The notes under the pieces: generated by a model
Database searches by the model: none
What the model saw: the letters and a program-made list of their open reading frames with translations, nothing else
What the model was told of the DNA's origin: nothing
In this document: positions 21,811 through 34,702 of the stretch, in pieces
Position numbering within the stretch: position 1 is the stretch's first letter
Layout of the letters: each line of letters opens with the position of its first letter
Assembly: GCF_038502225.1 (NCBI RefSeq)
Contig: NC_091372.1
Location: 9,800,524-9,864,523, forward strand
Direction: 5' to 3'
DNA from: Cherax quadricarinatus
Taxonomy: Eukaryota; Arthropoda; Malacostraca; Decapoda; Parastacidae
DNA length: 64,000 nucleotides
Program-made: the position numbers and the translations under genes

Positions 21811-22271
21811 TCACAATGTGTCGTTACACATGTACGGATAACTTGGGTTTTTCACAGTGTGCGGTGGAGTGTATATGGAGGAATGTGTAGTGGAGTGTGC
21901 AGGGTGAAGTGTTAGTGGTAGAGTGTAGAGAGTATGTGAAGTGTGTATGTTACAGTGTATATGTTGTGTATGTGGCGGAGTGTGTATGGTAAAATTAGTG
22001 GTGGCACATTTGATCAGCAAACCCAGGAGCACAAACTCCAAAACATAAAAGATTTCTCTGATATACAACAGCAAGTTACGAAGCAGTGTAAAGGGTTACC
22101 AGGTACAATGTTCGCATTATCTGCAGCAGAGAATCATGCAGCCTTGAGTGTCAGAATCCAGGTGATTACTGACTGAATCACCATGCTAAGTCTATTATGC
22201 AAGTTTTTCTTCTTGTCATTATGACCACTCACACAATGACATGCATAAATACCACAGACGCGTTGATGCTA
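21811..22271. other. Unassigned stretch before minisatellite
   Basis: A GT-rich imperfect repeat (TGTGTATGTG.AGTGTAT words, 21860-21990) is followed by unremarkable sequence. An in-frame ATG at 22197 opens into the minisatellite; I do not regard it as a gene. Confidence 0.35.
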
Positions 22272-24834
22272 CAGTTCAGACGCCCTCCAAGCTCCATATA
22301 TCCCCGCCCCTCCAAGCTACGAATATACCCGCCCCTCCAAGCCACGAATATCCCCGCCCCTCCAAGCTACGAATATCCCCGCCCCTCCAAGCTACGAATA
22401 TCCCCGCCCCTCCAAGCTACAAATATCCCGTCCCCTCCAAGCTACAAATATCCCCTCCCCCAAGCTACATATATCCCCGCCCCTCAAAGCTACAAATATA
22501 CCCTCCCCTCCAAGCTACAAATATCCCCTCCCCTCCAAGCTACATATATCCCCTCCCCTCCAAGCTACGAATATCCCCGCCCCTCCAAGCTACAAATATC
22601 CTCTCCCCTCCAAGCTACAAATATCCCCTCCCCTAAAAGCTACATATATCCCCGCCCCTCCAATATCCCCCCTCCCCTCCAAGCTACATATATCCCCTCC
22701 CATCAAAGTTACAAATATCCCCTCCCCTCCAAGCTACATATATCCCCGCCCCTCCAAGCTACAAATATCCAAGCCCCTCCAAGCTACAAATATCCCATCC
22801 CCTCCAAGCTACATATACCCCTCCCCTCCAAGCTACAAATCCCCGCCCCTCCAAGCTACAAATATCCCCCGCCTCTCCAAGCTACAAATACCACCGCCCC
22901 TCCAAGCTACATATATCCCTGCCCCTCCAAGCTACAAATATCCCCACCCCTCCAAGCTACAAATATCACCGCCCCTCCAAGCTACAAATATACCCGCCCC
23001 TCCAAGCTACAAATATCACCGCCCCTCCAAGCTACAAATATCACCGCCCCTCCAAGCTACAAATATCCCCTCCTCCAAGCTACCCCCTCCCCTCCAAGCT
23101 ATCAGCTAAAATATCCCCCTCAAGCTACCCTCCAAGCTACAAATATCCCCTCCCCTCCAAGCTACAAATATTCCCTCCCCTCCAAGCTACAAATATACCC
23201 GCCCCTCCTAAAGCTACAAATATCCCCGCCCCTCCAAGCTACAAATATCCCCGCCCCTCCAAGCTACAAATATCCCCGCCCCTCCAAGCCAAAATATCCC
23301 CCCCTCCAAGCTCCCCTCCAAGCTACAAATATCTCCTCCCATCCAAGCTACAAATATCCCCTCCCCTCCAAGCTACAGATATCCCCTCCCCTCCAAGCTA
23401 CAAATATCCCCTCCAAGCTTCAAATATCTCCTCACCTCCAAGCTACAAATATCCCCTCCCCTCCAAGCTACAAATATCCCCGCCCCTCCAAGCTACAAAT
23501 ATCCCCGCCCCTCCAAGCTACAAATATCCCCTCCAAGCTACAAATATCCCCGCCCCTCCAAGCTACAAATATCCCCGCCCCTCCAAGCTACAAATATCCC
23601 CGCCCCTCCAAGCTACAAATATCCCCGCCCCTCCAAGCTACAAATATCCCGCCCCTCCAAGCTACAAATATCCCCGCCCATTCAAGCTACAAATATCCCC
23701 TCCCCTCCAAGCTACAAATATCCCCGCCCCTCCAAGCTACAAATATCCCGCTACCCCCGCCCCTCCAAGCTACAAATATCCCCTCCCCTCCAAGCTACAA
23801 ATATACCCTCTCCTCCAAGCTACAAATATCCCCGCCCCTCCAAGCTACAAATATCCCCTCCCCTCCAAGCTACAAATATACCCTACCCTCAAAGCTACAA
23901 ATATCCCCTCCACTCCAAGCTACAAATATCCCCGCCCCTCCAAGCTACAAATATCCCCGCCCCTCCAAGCTACAAATATCCCCTAACCTCCAAGCTACAA
24001 ATATCACCGCCCCTCCAAGCTACAAATATCCCCTCCCCTCCAAGCTACAAATATCCCCTCCCCTCCAAGCTACAAATATACCCTCCCCTCCAAGCTACAA
24101 ATATACCTGCCCCTCCAAGCTACAAATATCATCTCCCCTCGAAGCTACAAATATCCCTGCCCCTCCAAGCTACATATAACTCCTCCCCTCCAAGCCCCCC
24201 TCCCCTCCAAGCTACAAATATCCCCGCCCCTCCAAGCTATATCCCCTCCCCTCCAAGCTACAAATATCCCCTCCCATCCAAGCTACAAATATCCCCTCCA
24301 AGCTACAAATATCCCCTCCCCTCCAAGCTACAAATATCCTCGCCCCTCCAAGCTACAAATATCCCCGCCCCTCCAAGCTACAAATAACCCCGCCCCTCCA
24401 AGCTACAAATATCCCCTCCCCTCCAAGCTACAAATATCCCCGCCGCTCCAAGCTACAAATATCTCCTCCCCTCCAAGCTACAAATATCCCCTCCCCTCCA
24501 AGCTACAAATATCCCCTCCCCTCCAAGCTACAAATATCCCCTCCCCTCCAAGCTACAAATATCCCCTCCCCTCCAAGCTACAAATATCCCCTCCCCTCCA
24601 AGCTACAAATATCCCCTCCCCTCCAAGCTACAAATATCCTCTCCCCTCCAAGCTACAAATAAGCTACCCCCTCCCCTCCAAGCTACAAATATCCCCTCCC
24701 CTCCAAGCTACCCCCTCCCCTCCAAGCTACAAATATCCCCTCCCCTCCAAGCTACAAATATCCCTGCCCCTCCAAGCTACAAATATCCCCTCCCCTCCAA
24801 GCTACAAATATCCCCTGAACCCCTCCAAGCTACA
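22272..24834. repeat. 25-bp minisatellite, about 100 copies
   Basis: The unit is TCCAAGCTACAAATATCCCC plus YCCCC, with C/T changes in the pyrimidine part and scattered deletions. The strand bias is extreme: the minus strand carries GGGG(A/C)GGGG every 25 bp. Because 25 is not a multiple of 3, one frame cycles through a 25-residue Pro/Tyr/Ser pattern and stays open for about 660 codons; I treat that as a by-product. Confidence 0.95.
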
Positions 24835-24861
24835 AACGAAATTATTTACAAACATTATCTC

Positions 24862-25005
24862 TCAGTCCACAGGGGATTCGAACCTGCAAACTCAGCAGGT
24901 TGTGGATACAGTACACAGTACTTTTATCCATAACTCTTGCATTGTGGATAAAGTACTGTGTAGTCTGATGCAGAGTTTGCAGGTTCGAATCCTGCTGTGG
25001 ACTGA
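24862..25005. repeat. tRNA-like foldback (inverted SINE heads)
   Basis: Two tRNA-like heads face each other. The outer arms are 24862-24893 and 24973-25005 (TCAGTCCACAG.../...CTGTGGACTGA), and the inner parts also pair (GTGGATA.AGTACTGTG). The B-box GGTTCGAATCC is at 24982-24992, with an inverted partner on the left arm. It has the same design as the foldbacks at 37.2 and 53.1 kb. Confidence 0.7.
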
Positions 25006-25039
25006 TATTGTTTATATTTCAGTATACATACATTGAGAC

Positions 25040-25265
25040 TATTTGCGTATATAGACCGAGGGATGTACACCTAGTGTACGTACTATGTGGGAAATTATCC
25101 ATTCTTCTTGATTCGCCGGTACTCTCCCGGTCCGGGTCTTTTACAGATGGTGACCCGACCTTGGCTCCCTGTCTGGGGAGTGTCTGGAACCTATGTCTAC
25201 CATGGGAGGAGGTACAAGTACCTCCTTGTTACGACTTTGATGCCGTAAAATATAATGTTCCTGGC
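25040..25265 (-). mobile_element. SINE-like repeat (CCTCCCATGG family), inverted
   Basis: On the minus strand it carries the conserved core GAGGAGGTACTTGTACCTCC..CATGG...CTCCC..GCCAAGG.CGGG seen at 26.6, 52.6 and 62.3 kb. Non-coding. Confidence 0.6.
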
Positions 25266-25794
25266 TCCTAAAGGCTGCTAACACTGCTGTCTAGGGGTTA
25301 TAAAATTACTCTGAAAGCACAGCGAACCTTGGGCCAGCATGTACTCTACAAATTAAGAAACATGACTGCAAATAATGCTGTATAAGGAAGGACACGAAAA
25401 CTCGCCTATACAAAAATATAGTAGTATATAATATTAATAATAAATAATAAACTTACATACAACTTACAATCTACTCCAGAAAGCCACCACACTCCAGTTT
25501 ACATTAGCTCACTACTACTGAGTCAGTAAATGAACATTTATGAACAGGGAGGCTCCCTGACACCCCCCCCCTTTCTGCAGGCTACATAGCCTACAGTGGA
25601 AACGTTAAACACACTGCAAAACACAGGCCTCCCATACTAGGACTTTACAAATAAACATGAGAACACTTAAACACAAACACCACCGGACTTGTACTGAACT
25701 TAACACGCCTCTGCTCCTGTCCTGGCCACTGACTGACAGGAATTAAACACGTTCGTTTTCAGTATGCTACACGGAAAATGACATTATATATGGA
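25266..25794. other. No gene seen
   Basis: Mixed sequence with a short ATAATA patch near 25430 and a C-run (25563-25571). Nothing assignable. Confidence 0.4.
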
Positions 25795-26010
25795 GCGTTA
25801 TTTTATATATAAATATTTTTTTGTAGCACACCGCCTAACACTCCTCTTCTGGAAACAACTCTCCCCAGGCCTAGCCTCATTCCCCTCCCTTATAGGGCTC
25901 CTAGGCCTCTGATCCGCCATCTTCCCCGCCCCAAGGGGCTTGTGGGAATGGCAGTCTTGTGAGCTGCAGGTGGTAGCAAGCTCTGGCTCTGGCACCTCCC
26001 CGCCCTAGGA
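25795..26010 (-). mobile_element. SINE-like repeat, 5' part, inverted
   Basis: The minus strand reads GGGCGGGGAGGTGCCAGAGCCAGAGCTTG...CACAAGCCCCTTGGGGCGGGGAAGATGGCGGATCAGAGGCC, the 5' half of the family found whole at 26585-26900. Confidence 0.6.
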
Positions 26011-26584
26011 GGGCTGGTGGTAGTGGTGTCCCGTTTTAAATTACCCATTATAAGAACAATACCAATAGGATCCGTTCCTGACGACTCTCAGTTCAACCAC
26101 AATTGAAATAACAAACATCCAGCTCACCACCAACACTGTCCAAGGCCACCTGGCGTGCTGAGTAACCTCACTTCTTAAGGTTACCACGAGAAAGTTTGAT
26201 ATTAGATTGTAAGATTTTTAAGAGAGCAAGAAGGGGTTAAATTTCTATGAGTGAGGGGGGTGAATTTAGTACACGAAGTGTTTTTTTTTATTTTATCAGG
26301 AATTCAATATTTAATGGAGGTTAGGTAAGGTTTGTCAGGAAACAGGGCAAGTGTTTCCTGACGCGGGTTTTAGTCATATGATGATCCCCCGTTAGAGCTT
26401 TTGGTCATCTGACTGAGACCTTCCACTGGCGTAGCGGTCCACCCCTTTAATAATGTAATAGTTAGTATTATTGTATTTACAATAAAATACTTGAAAAACT
26501 TACATAAATATCCGGAGTCTAGGTGAAAAAAAATATATGTGATTCCACATTGTCGTAATTTTTAATCACTCCGAATTTAAGCCA
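26011..26584. other. No gene seen
   Basis: Contains an inverted scrap of the CCTCGGTCAGAT dispersed repeat (26330-26440) and AT-rich filler. Confidence 0.35.
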
Positions 26585-26900
26585 CCACTCCCACGAGCCC
26601 TTCTAGGGCGGGGATGGTGCCAGAGCCAGAGCTTGTTACCACCTGCAGCTCACACGACTGCTACTTCAACGAGCCCCCTGGGGCGGAGCAGATGGCAGAC
26701 CAGAGGTCTAGCTTCTTCCTACGAGCCCCGCGAGGGCGGGGAATGTGGCTAGGCCTGGGGACAGTTGGTCCCGCAGCTGAGGAGGTACTTGTACCTCCTC
26801 CCATGGCAGACATAGGTCTCAGACACTCCCAGCCAAGGCCGGGTCACAATCTGGAAAAGACCCGGAGAGGGAGAGTACCAGCGAATCAAGGATAACAACA
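26585..26900 (+). mobile_element. SINE-like repeat, near complete
   Basis: Contains three CCC..GGGCGGGG modules and then the GAGGAGGTACTTGTACCTCC palindrome-like core. The copies at 52605-52880 and 62258-62530 end in AAT- or AAG-rich tails, as SINEs do. The open frame through it is incidental. Confidence 0.6.
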
Positions 26901-27235
26901 ATTAATCACTAATAACATCCTGAGTGTTAAGAAAGAGTAACATTGAGTGTAAACAGAACTGAGGACTTCCATGGTCTTACGCTGTGGGAACGGATGTCTT
27001 CTGAGTGTTCCACGCTTCTAAGTAATAATATCACAGGACATAATATACCCAGAGAATCCTGTGGTATTCAGAATTTTATTTGATGTGCCCAATGGAAATA
27101 AGTCACTTTGACTTTTTTGAGTTAACCTAGGAATTCTATCCACATGCTGCTATGTATGTTAATTTATGTATACTTGTAATTATTTAATAACGTACTTTCC
27201 TGTCCTAATCTAATGGTTATACATTTTTTATCAAC

Positions 27236-28085
27236 ACATCGGCCGTTTCTCACCTAGGCAGGGTGGCCCCAAAATAAAGAAACTTTCACCATCATTCACT
27301 CCATCACTGTCTTGCCAGAAGGGTGCTTTACACTACAATTATAAAACTGCAACATTAACACCCCTCCTTCAGAGTGCAGACACTGTACTTCCCATCTCCA
27401 GGACTCAAGTCCGGCCTGCCGGTTTCCCTGAATCCATTCATAAATGTCACCTTGCTTACACTCCAACAGCACGTCAAGTCCTAAAATCCATTTGTCTCCA
27501 TTCACTCCTAACACGCTCACTCATGCTTGCTGGAAGTCCAAGCCCCTCGCACACAAAACCTCCCTTACCCCCTCCCTTCAAACTTTCCTAGGCCATACAA
27601 CACACCCATATAAGAGTGTTGGTATAACTATACTCTCATACATTCTCCTCTTTGCTTCCATGGATAAAGTTCTTTGTCTCCATAAACTCCTCAGTTCACC
27701 ACTCACCGTTTTTCCCCTTGTCAGTTCGATAATTCACCTCATCTTTCCTGGACCCATCTGCTGACACGTCCACTCCCAAATATCTGAATACATTCACCTC
27801 CTCCATACTCTCTCCCTCCAATCTGATATCCAATATTTTGTTACCTAATTTTTTTTTTTGTTTTTCTCATCGCCTTACTCTTTCCTATAATCACTTTTAA
27901 TTTCCTTCTTTTACATACCGTACCTAACTCATCCACCAACCTCTGCAATTTCTTCAGAATCTCCCAAGAGCACAGTGTCATCATCAAAGAGCAACTCTGA
28001 CAACTTCCACTTTGTGTTAGATTCTTTATCTTTTAACCCCACACCTCTTGCCAACACCCGAGCATTTACTTCTCTTACAACTCCA

Positions 28086-28088
<3 letters not shown>
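27236..28088 (-). mobile_element. LINE fragment with RT YADD-like box (RTE-like)
   Basis: The minus-strand reading near 28085-27935 contains GLKDKE...[18 protein letters not shown], the region of the RT active site with FDDD in place of F/YADD. The remainder to 27236 is a frameshifted C-terminal region and 3' end, whose terminal ~210 bp recur at 40368-40580. It is truncated on its 5' side by a TA array. Family placement is tentative. Confidence 0.6.

Positions 28089-28157
<69 letters not shown>
28089..28157. repeat. (TA)n microsatellite
   Basis: About 34 TA units abutting the LINE fragment and a short hairpin. Confidence 0.95.
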
Positions 28158-28161
<4 letters not shown>

Positions 28162-28202
28162 GGACAAGCCACAGGGGGGTACCCCCCATGGCTTGTCCTG
28201 CA
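28158..28202. repeat. Perfect-stem hairpin between TA arrays
   Basis: TGCAGGACAAGCCA... pairs with ...TGGCTTGTCCTGCA around a GGGGGGTACCCCCC centre. The same GACAAGCC word begins and ends the foldback at 34.7-35.0 kb. Confidence 0.7.
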
Positions 28203-28235
28203 TAGTTAAGATCACCCGTCTGCGCTTGTTTGCAT

Positions 28236-28985
<750 letters not shown>

Positions 28986-30129
28986 ATGGAGTCATGTGTG
29001 GTGAGGTCAGCAACCAGTGAGAGTTGCCTGTTCATGCATGGCGTTGTAGGGCAGGACCAATCTTTCGAGGACACCAAATACATGAAAACTCTCACGGTTC
29101 TATGCTACTGTGTTGGACAGGGTGATCAAGGCTGCCTCGAGACAGTGACGTTTCTGCAGTTCACGCTCCTATCAGCAACATCTCGCTTCCTTCCTCTTAA
29201 GTAATTTTCCATGTGAGGTGAGGTGAACCACACTAGGTCTAACCAGGTTGCCTCTGTTGCATATTTGCTTTTCCTCAGTTGCTGAGATATGTACCTGTAT
29301 GCTTCACCCGAATACATATTGGAACGCACACCTAAAGATGTGGAAAGAAACCAGGGTGTTCCTGAAGTGTCATGCAAGGCAGTGTGTTCCTGAAGGAGAC
29401 TTGTAAACCAGGGTGTTCCTAAAGGAGATTTACAACCCAGGTTGTTCCTGAATGAAATTTACAAACCAGGTTATAAGTGATGGAGATTTACAAACCAGGT
29501 TGTTCCTGAAGGAGAGTCTTACTAAGTCGTCACTTCCTCAAAAATCATTCTTTTTAATAATCTTCGGCGGCCACATTCCACAATGACTTATCATCAGTAT
29601 TATTTTCATTATTCCATATTAAAAATAATAAGCTCTTATTCTCTGAATCATTTATCTACACACACACAGTGTCTGACACATGATGCAATGTACTGTATGA
29701 AAACTGAAACTATAATCTACAAATGTATCAAAATACAATATAAAATAGCTTTGAAGGTAGTTTTACAAAATTATTATTGGTAATATTATATTCGTATTGG
29801 TACTGCTGTTGTAATTATGTTTGGGAAGCACCAAACCAGTTTTGTGTGTTAAGTGCTTGGACAATGTGATGTAATGAGGTTTTATCTAAAGATTAAAGCA
29901 ATAATAAACCAATTCTCTGGTTTAGGAGCGCTTCACCAACCTTGAGAGGTGTTGTGGGTTTGAGATGAGTGGTTCGTTGGTGTGTTAATGGAGTGTTGTC
30001 GTGCTTGAGTTTTGCTTATCTGGGAAGGGTAAGTCCCAGATGCTGGAGGCAGTGAGAGAAGCGGAGATGTCTGGGATTTCCACAAGAGGCTGGCAACACT
30101 GACAATACCAGGTTTGTGTGTGTGTGTAT
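28986..30129. other. Intergenic with one weak tandem repeat
   Basis: At 29345-29515 about five imperfect copies of a ~35-bp unit (AAACCAGG.TGTTCCTGAAGG AGATTTAC) occur. No gene found in the rest. Confidence 0.45.
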
Positions 30130-30445
30130 ACTCACCTATTTGTGGTTGCATGGGTATATTCATAACTCCTGGCCCCATCTCTTCGCTGGTCGCTACTAGG
30201 TCCACTCTCTCTCCATGCTCCATGAGCCTTATCGTACCTCTTCTTAGAGCTATGTATGGATCCTGCCTCCACTACATCACTCTCTAGATTGTTCCACTTC
30301 CTGACAGCTCTATAACTAAAGAAATGCTTCCTAACGTCCCTGTGACTCATCTGAGTTTTCAACATCCAGTTGTGACCCCTTGTTGCTGTGACCCCTCTCT
30401 GGAACATTATGTCCCTATCCATCTTGCGTGCGTGCGTGTGTGTGT
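30130..30445 (-). mobile_element. jockey/CR1-type LINE, RT C-terminal fragment
   Basis: The minus-strand reading has DRDIMFQRGVTATRGHNW.L, TQMSHRDVRKHFFSYRAVRKWN and SSKKRYDKAHG, the same C-terminal block as in the next fragment. Confidence 0.65.
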
Positions 30446-30454
30446 ACACTCACC

Positions 30455-30858
30455 TAATTGTACTCACCTAATTGTGGTTGCAGGGGTCGAGTCTCAGCTC
30501 CTGGCCCCACCTCTTCACTGATCGCTACTGGGTCCTCTCTCTCTCTGCTTCCTGAGCTTTGTCATACCTCTTCTTAAAACTATGTATGGTTCCTGCATCC
30601 ACTACTTCACTTGCTAGGCTATTCCACTTCCTGACGACTCTATGACTGAAGGAATACTTCCTAACGTCCCTGTGACTCGTCTGAGTCTTCAGCTTCCAGT
30701 TGTGACCCCTTGTTTCTGTGTCCCCTCTCTGGAACATCCTGTCTCTGTCCACCTTGTCTATTCCCCGCAGTATCTTGTATGTCGTTATCATGTCTACCCT
30801 GACCCTTCTGTCCTCCAGTGTTGTCAGTCCGATTTCCCTCAACCTTTCCTCGTACATT
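30455..30858 (-). mobile_element. jockey/CR1-type LINE, RT C-terminal fragment
   Basis: The minus-strand reading has MYEERLREIGLTTLEDRRVR, DMITTYKIL and the W.KLKTQTSHRDVRKYSFSHR..KWNSLASEVV block, ending in IHSFKKRYDKAQ. The 5' side is cut off exactly where the 32-bp minisatellite begins. Confidence 0.75.
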
Positions 30859-33222
30859 CCCCACGGCAGTAATGGTGTTGACACAGACGTACCTACGGCA
30901 GTAATGGTGTTGACACAGACGTACCCACGGCAGTAATGGTGTTGACACAGACGTACCCACGGCAGTAATGGTGTTGACACAGACGTACCCACGGCAGTAA
31001 TGGTGTTGACACAGACGTACCCACGGCAGTAATGGTGTTGACACAGACGTACCCACGGCAGTAATGGTGTTGACACAGACGTACCCACGGCAGTAATGGT
31101 GTTGACACAGACGTACCCACGGCAGTAATGGTGTTGACACAGACGTACCCACGGCAGTAATGGTGTTGACACAGACGTACCCACGGCAGTAATGGTGTTG
31201 ACACAGACGTACCCACGGCAGTAATGGTGTTGACACAGACGTACCCACGGCAGTAATGGTGTTGACACAGACGTACCCACGGCAGTAATGGTGTTGACAC
31301 AGACGTACCCACGGCAGTAATGGTGTTGACACAGACGTACCCACGGCAGTAATGGTGTTGACACAGACGTACCCACGGCAGTAATGGTGTTGACACAGAC
31401 GTACCCACGGCAGTAATGGTGTTGACACAGACGTACCCACGGCAGTAATGGTGTTGACACAGACGTACCCACGGCAGTAATGGTGTTGACACAGACGTAC
31501 CCACGGCAGTAATGGTGTTGACACAGACGTACCCACGGCAGTAATGGTGTTGACACAGACGTACCTACGGCAGTAATGGTGTTGACACAGACGTACCCAC
31601 GGCAGTAATGGTGTTGACACAGACGTACCCACGGCAGTAATGGTGTTGACACAGACGTACCCACGGCAGTAATGGTGTTGACACAGACGTACCCACGGCA
31701 GTAATGGTGTTGACACAGACGTACCCACGGCAGTAATGGTGTTGACACAGACGTACCCACGGCAGTAATGGTGTTGACACAGACGTACCCACGGCAGTAA
31801 TGGTGTTGACACAGACGTACCCACGGCAGTAATGGTGTTGACACAGACGTACCCACGGCAGTAATGGTGTTGACACAGACGTACCCACGGCAGTAATGGT
31901 GTTGACACAGACGTACCCACGGCAGTAATGGTGTTGACACAGACGTACCCACGGCAGTAATGGTGTTGACACAGACGTACCTACGGCAGTAATGGTGTTG
32001 ACACAGACGTACCTACGGCAGTAATGGTGTTGACACAGACGTACCCACGGCAGTAATGGTGTTGACACAGACGTACCCACGGCAGTAATGGTGTTGACAC
32101 AGACGTACCCACGGCAGTAATGGTGTTGACACAGACGTACCCACGGCAGTAATGGTGTTGACACAGACGTACCCACGGCAGTAATGGTGTTGACACAGAC
32201 GTACCCACGGCAGTAATGGTGTTGACACAGACGTACCCACGGCAGTAATGGTGTTGACACAGACGTACCCACGGCAGTAATGGTGTTGACACAGACGTAC
32301 CCACGGCAGTAATGGTGTTGACACAGACGTATCCACGGCAGTAATGGTGTTGACACAGACGTACCCACGGCAGTAATGGTGTTGACACAGACGTACCCAC
32401 GGCAGTAATGGTGTTGACACAGACGTACCCACGGCAGTAATGGTGTTGACACAGACGTACCCACGGCAGTAATGGTGTTGACACAGACGTACCCACGGCA
32501 GTAATGGTGTTGACACAGACGTACCCACGGCAGTAATGGTGTTGACACAGACGTACCCACGGCAGTAATGGTGTTGACACAGACGTACCCACGGCAGTAA
32601 TGGTGTTGACACAGACATATCCACGGCAGTAATGGTGTTGACACAGACGTACCCACGGCAGTAATGGTGTTGACACAGACGTACCCACGGCAGTAATGGT
32701 GTTGACACAGACGTACCCACGGCAGTAATGGTGTTGACACAGACGTACCCACGGCAGTAATGGTGTTGACACAGACGTACCCACGGCAGTAATGGTGTTG
32801 ACACAGACGTACCCACGGCAGTAATGGTGTTGACACAGACGTACCCACGGCAGTAATGGTGTTGACACAGACGTACCCACGGCAGTAATGGTGTTGACAC
32901 AGACGTACCCACGGCAGTAATGGTGTTGACACAGACGTACCCACGGCAGTAATGGTGTTGACACAGACGTACCCACGGCAGTAATGGTGTTGACACAGAC
33001 GTACCCACGGCAGTAATGGTGTTGACACAGACGTACCCACGGCAGTAATGGTGTTGACACAGACGTACCCACGGCAGTAATGGTGTTGACACAGACGTAC
33101 CCACGGCAGTAATGGTGTTGACACAGACGTACCCACGGCAGTAATGGTGTTGACACAGACGTACCCACGGCAGTAATGGTGTTGACACAGACGTACCCAC
33201 GGCAGTAATGGTGTTGACACAG
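30859..33222. repeat. 32-bp minisatellite, about 74 copies
   Basis: The unit is ACGGCAGTAATGGTGTTGAC plus ACAGACGTACCC, repeated with very few changes (C-to-T at the CCC in a handful of units). It is highly homogeneous, suggesting recent expansion. All three minus-strand frames stay open over long stretches simply because the unit lacks stops. Paralogous short arrays with a CATGG variant lie at 46546-46732 and 48238-48472. Confidence 0.97.
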
Positions 33223-33424
33223 AGGTCATGACAGAGGTCATGACAGGTGTTTTCATTTATCCCTGAAATAATTTCATTTTCTATAATCATACATTTAAGA
33301 ACACAGGAACGAAGAAATACTGCAGTAGGCCTATTGGCCCATGCTAGGCAGGTCTAGCTCACACCCACTCATTATGTCTCCAAATTATATATAAACCTAC
33401 CCAAAGTTCTTGCCTCAGCGACTC
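33223..33424. repeat. Minisatellite right flank, shared with 48.5 kb
   Basis: Text from GAGGTCATGACAG through TTTCATTTA.CCCTGAAATAAT and GCAGTAGGCCTATTGG recurs at 48465-48680 beside the second array. It is part of the A/B duplication or of a dispersed repeat. Confidence 0.65.
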
Positions 33425-33705
33425 TTCTCTTCTCTGTAAACTCTAGAGACTACTGTGCATAAAAATCCCAGGAGATCAGTAGTTTGAGATACTCAAACCA
33501 GCCTGTCTGGCACCAACAATTATTTCACAGTCAAAGTCACTTAGATCACATTTCCTCAGTCTGATGTTCAGTCTAACCAACAACTGAACCTCTTCACTAA
33601 GTATGCATGCTTTTAATCACTGAGGTGCTGTCCTTTGATTGGCCGATTAGATATTTGCATTAACGAAAATGGGTACAGGGGTACCTAATCAAATAGCCAC
33701 TGAGC
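33425..33705 (-). mobile_element. Tc1/mariner relic upstream of gene A
   Basis: Non-coding remnant of the transposase 5' half and terminal repeat (CTCTGTAAACTCTAGAGA, CCAGCCTGTCTGGCACCAAC, GTACCTAAT.AAATAGCCACTGAG). A longer copy is at 50767-51590, in the same position relative to gene B. Confidence 0.65.
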
Positions 33706-34189
33706 ACATATTCTCAATGTTTATTCCCGTTTTTCGTTTGTACACTTCGTTCATCTTACCCCTAATTCTATGTCATTTCAAAGAATGCAAGTTAAGTTAA
33801 GTAATTAGGTACAGGTACACATAAGCACAGTTAACAATGTAAATTACCTAGGATAAACCCCCCCAAAAAGGTCAAAGTGACTTGTTTTCATTGGAATCCT
33901 ATTTTCGTGGGAAAAGTTTCAACCCTTCTCTGTATATTTTCTCTCTGAGTGTTATTACTAATAAAAATCATTATTGCTAAAGTTTGTTTTAATTAAGCAT
34001 TGTGTAAGTAAATGACAGCAATATACTTAAGTGTAAAGTTTAGTTGAAAGAGAAGAATCGTGATAACTTCTCCGGGAAACGTGGTAAATGTCTCAGAAAG
34101 GACTGGGAACCTCAGCTCTAGATCCTCCACCAATTATCCTATCTTTGAATTAAGAGAATGTTCGTATGGGTGTGTGAGAGAGAGTACGG

Positions 34190-34227
34190 TATATAAGGGC
34201 TACTCCCACGGCTGTTTTTCACTCAGT
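34190..34227 (+). promoter_or_regulatory. Core promoter, gene A
   Basis: TATATAAG at 34190-34197 lies 35 bp before the initiator TCAGT (34223-34227; presumed start A34225). The sequence around both, GGTATATAAGGG ... CTCAGTCATCA.GACACAG, is shared with gene B at 52.0 kb, including about 200 bp upstream. Confidence 0.75.
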
Positions 34228-34263
34228 CATCACGACACAGCGATAAAGTCTGCGTATCAGGAG
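34225..34263 (+). other. Non-coding exon 1, gene A
   Basis: Starts at the initiator and probably ends ...CAGGAG before GTCTAA, aligned with the better donor AAAG|GTTAGT of gene B. The donor is weak, so the 3' edge is uncertain. There is no ATG in the exon. Confidence 0.45.
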
Positions 34264-34329
34264 GTCTAACTTATTTCCATTGTTAAGGATACTAACACCC
34301 AGGTACCTATTTGCTGCTAGGTGAACAGG

Positions 34330-34600
<271 letters not shown>

Positions 34601-34702
34601 GAGGAATGAATGTATTTTGGTGGATATACACCGAGAGTTTATTTTAATCTCTATTTTAAGGATTTAAATGTCTTAAAGTGGTGGCGTACAAGTAACTGTG
34701 TG

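Noticed and set aside
22197..24179. 660-codon Pro/Tyr-rich frame
   Set aside because: It follows the 25-bp minisatellite and has no promoter, splice context or conserved non-repeat domain.
30859..33222. CRISPR-like regular array
   Set aside because: Units are directly adjacent with no unique spacers, and the context is eukaryotic.
30525..33290. Several minus-strand frames of 200-563 codons with a repeating MGTSVSTPLLPW pattern
   Set aside because: They are all translations of the 32-bp minisatellite, which lacks stops in several frames; overlapping frames give the same cyclic text.
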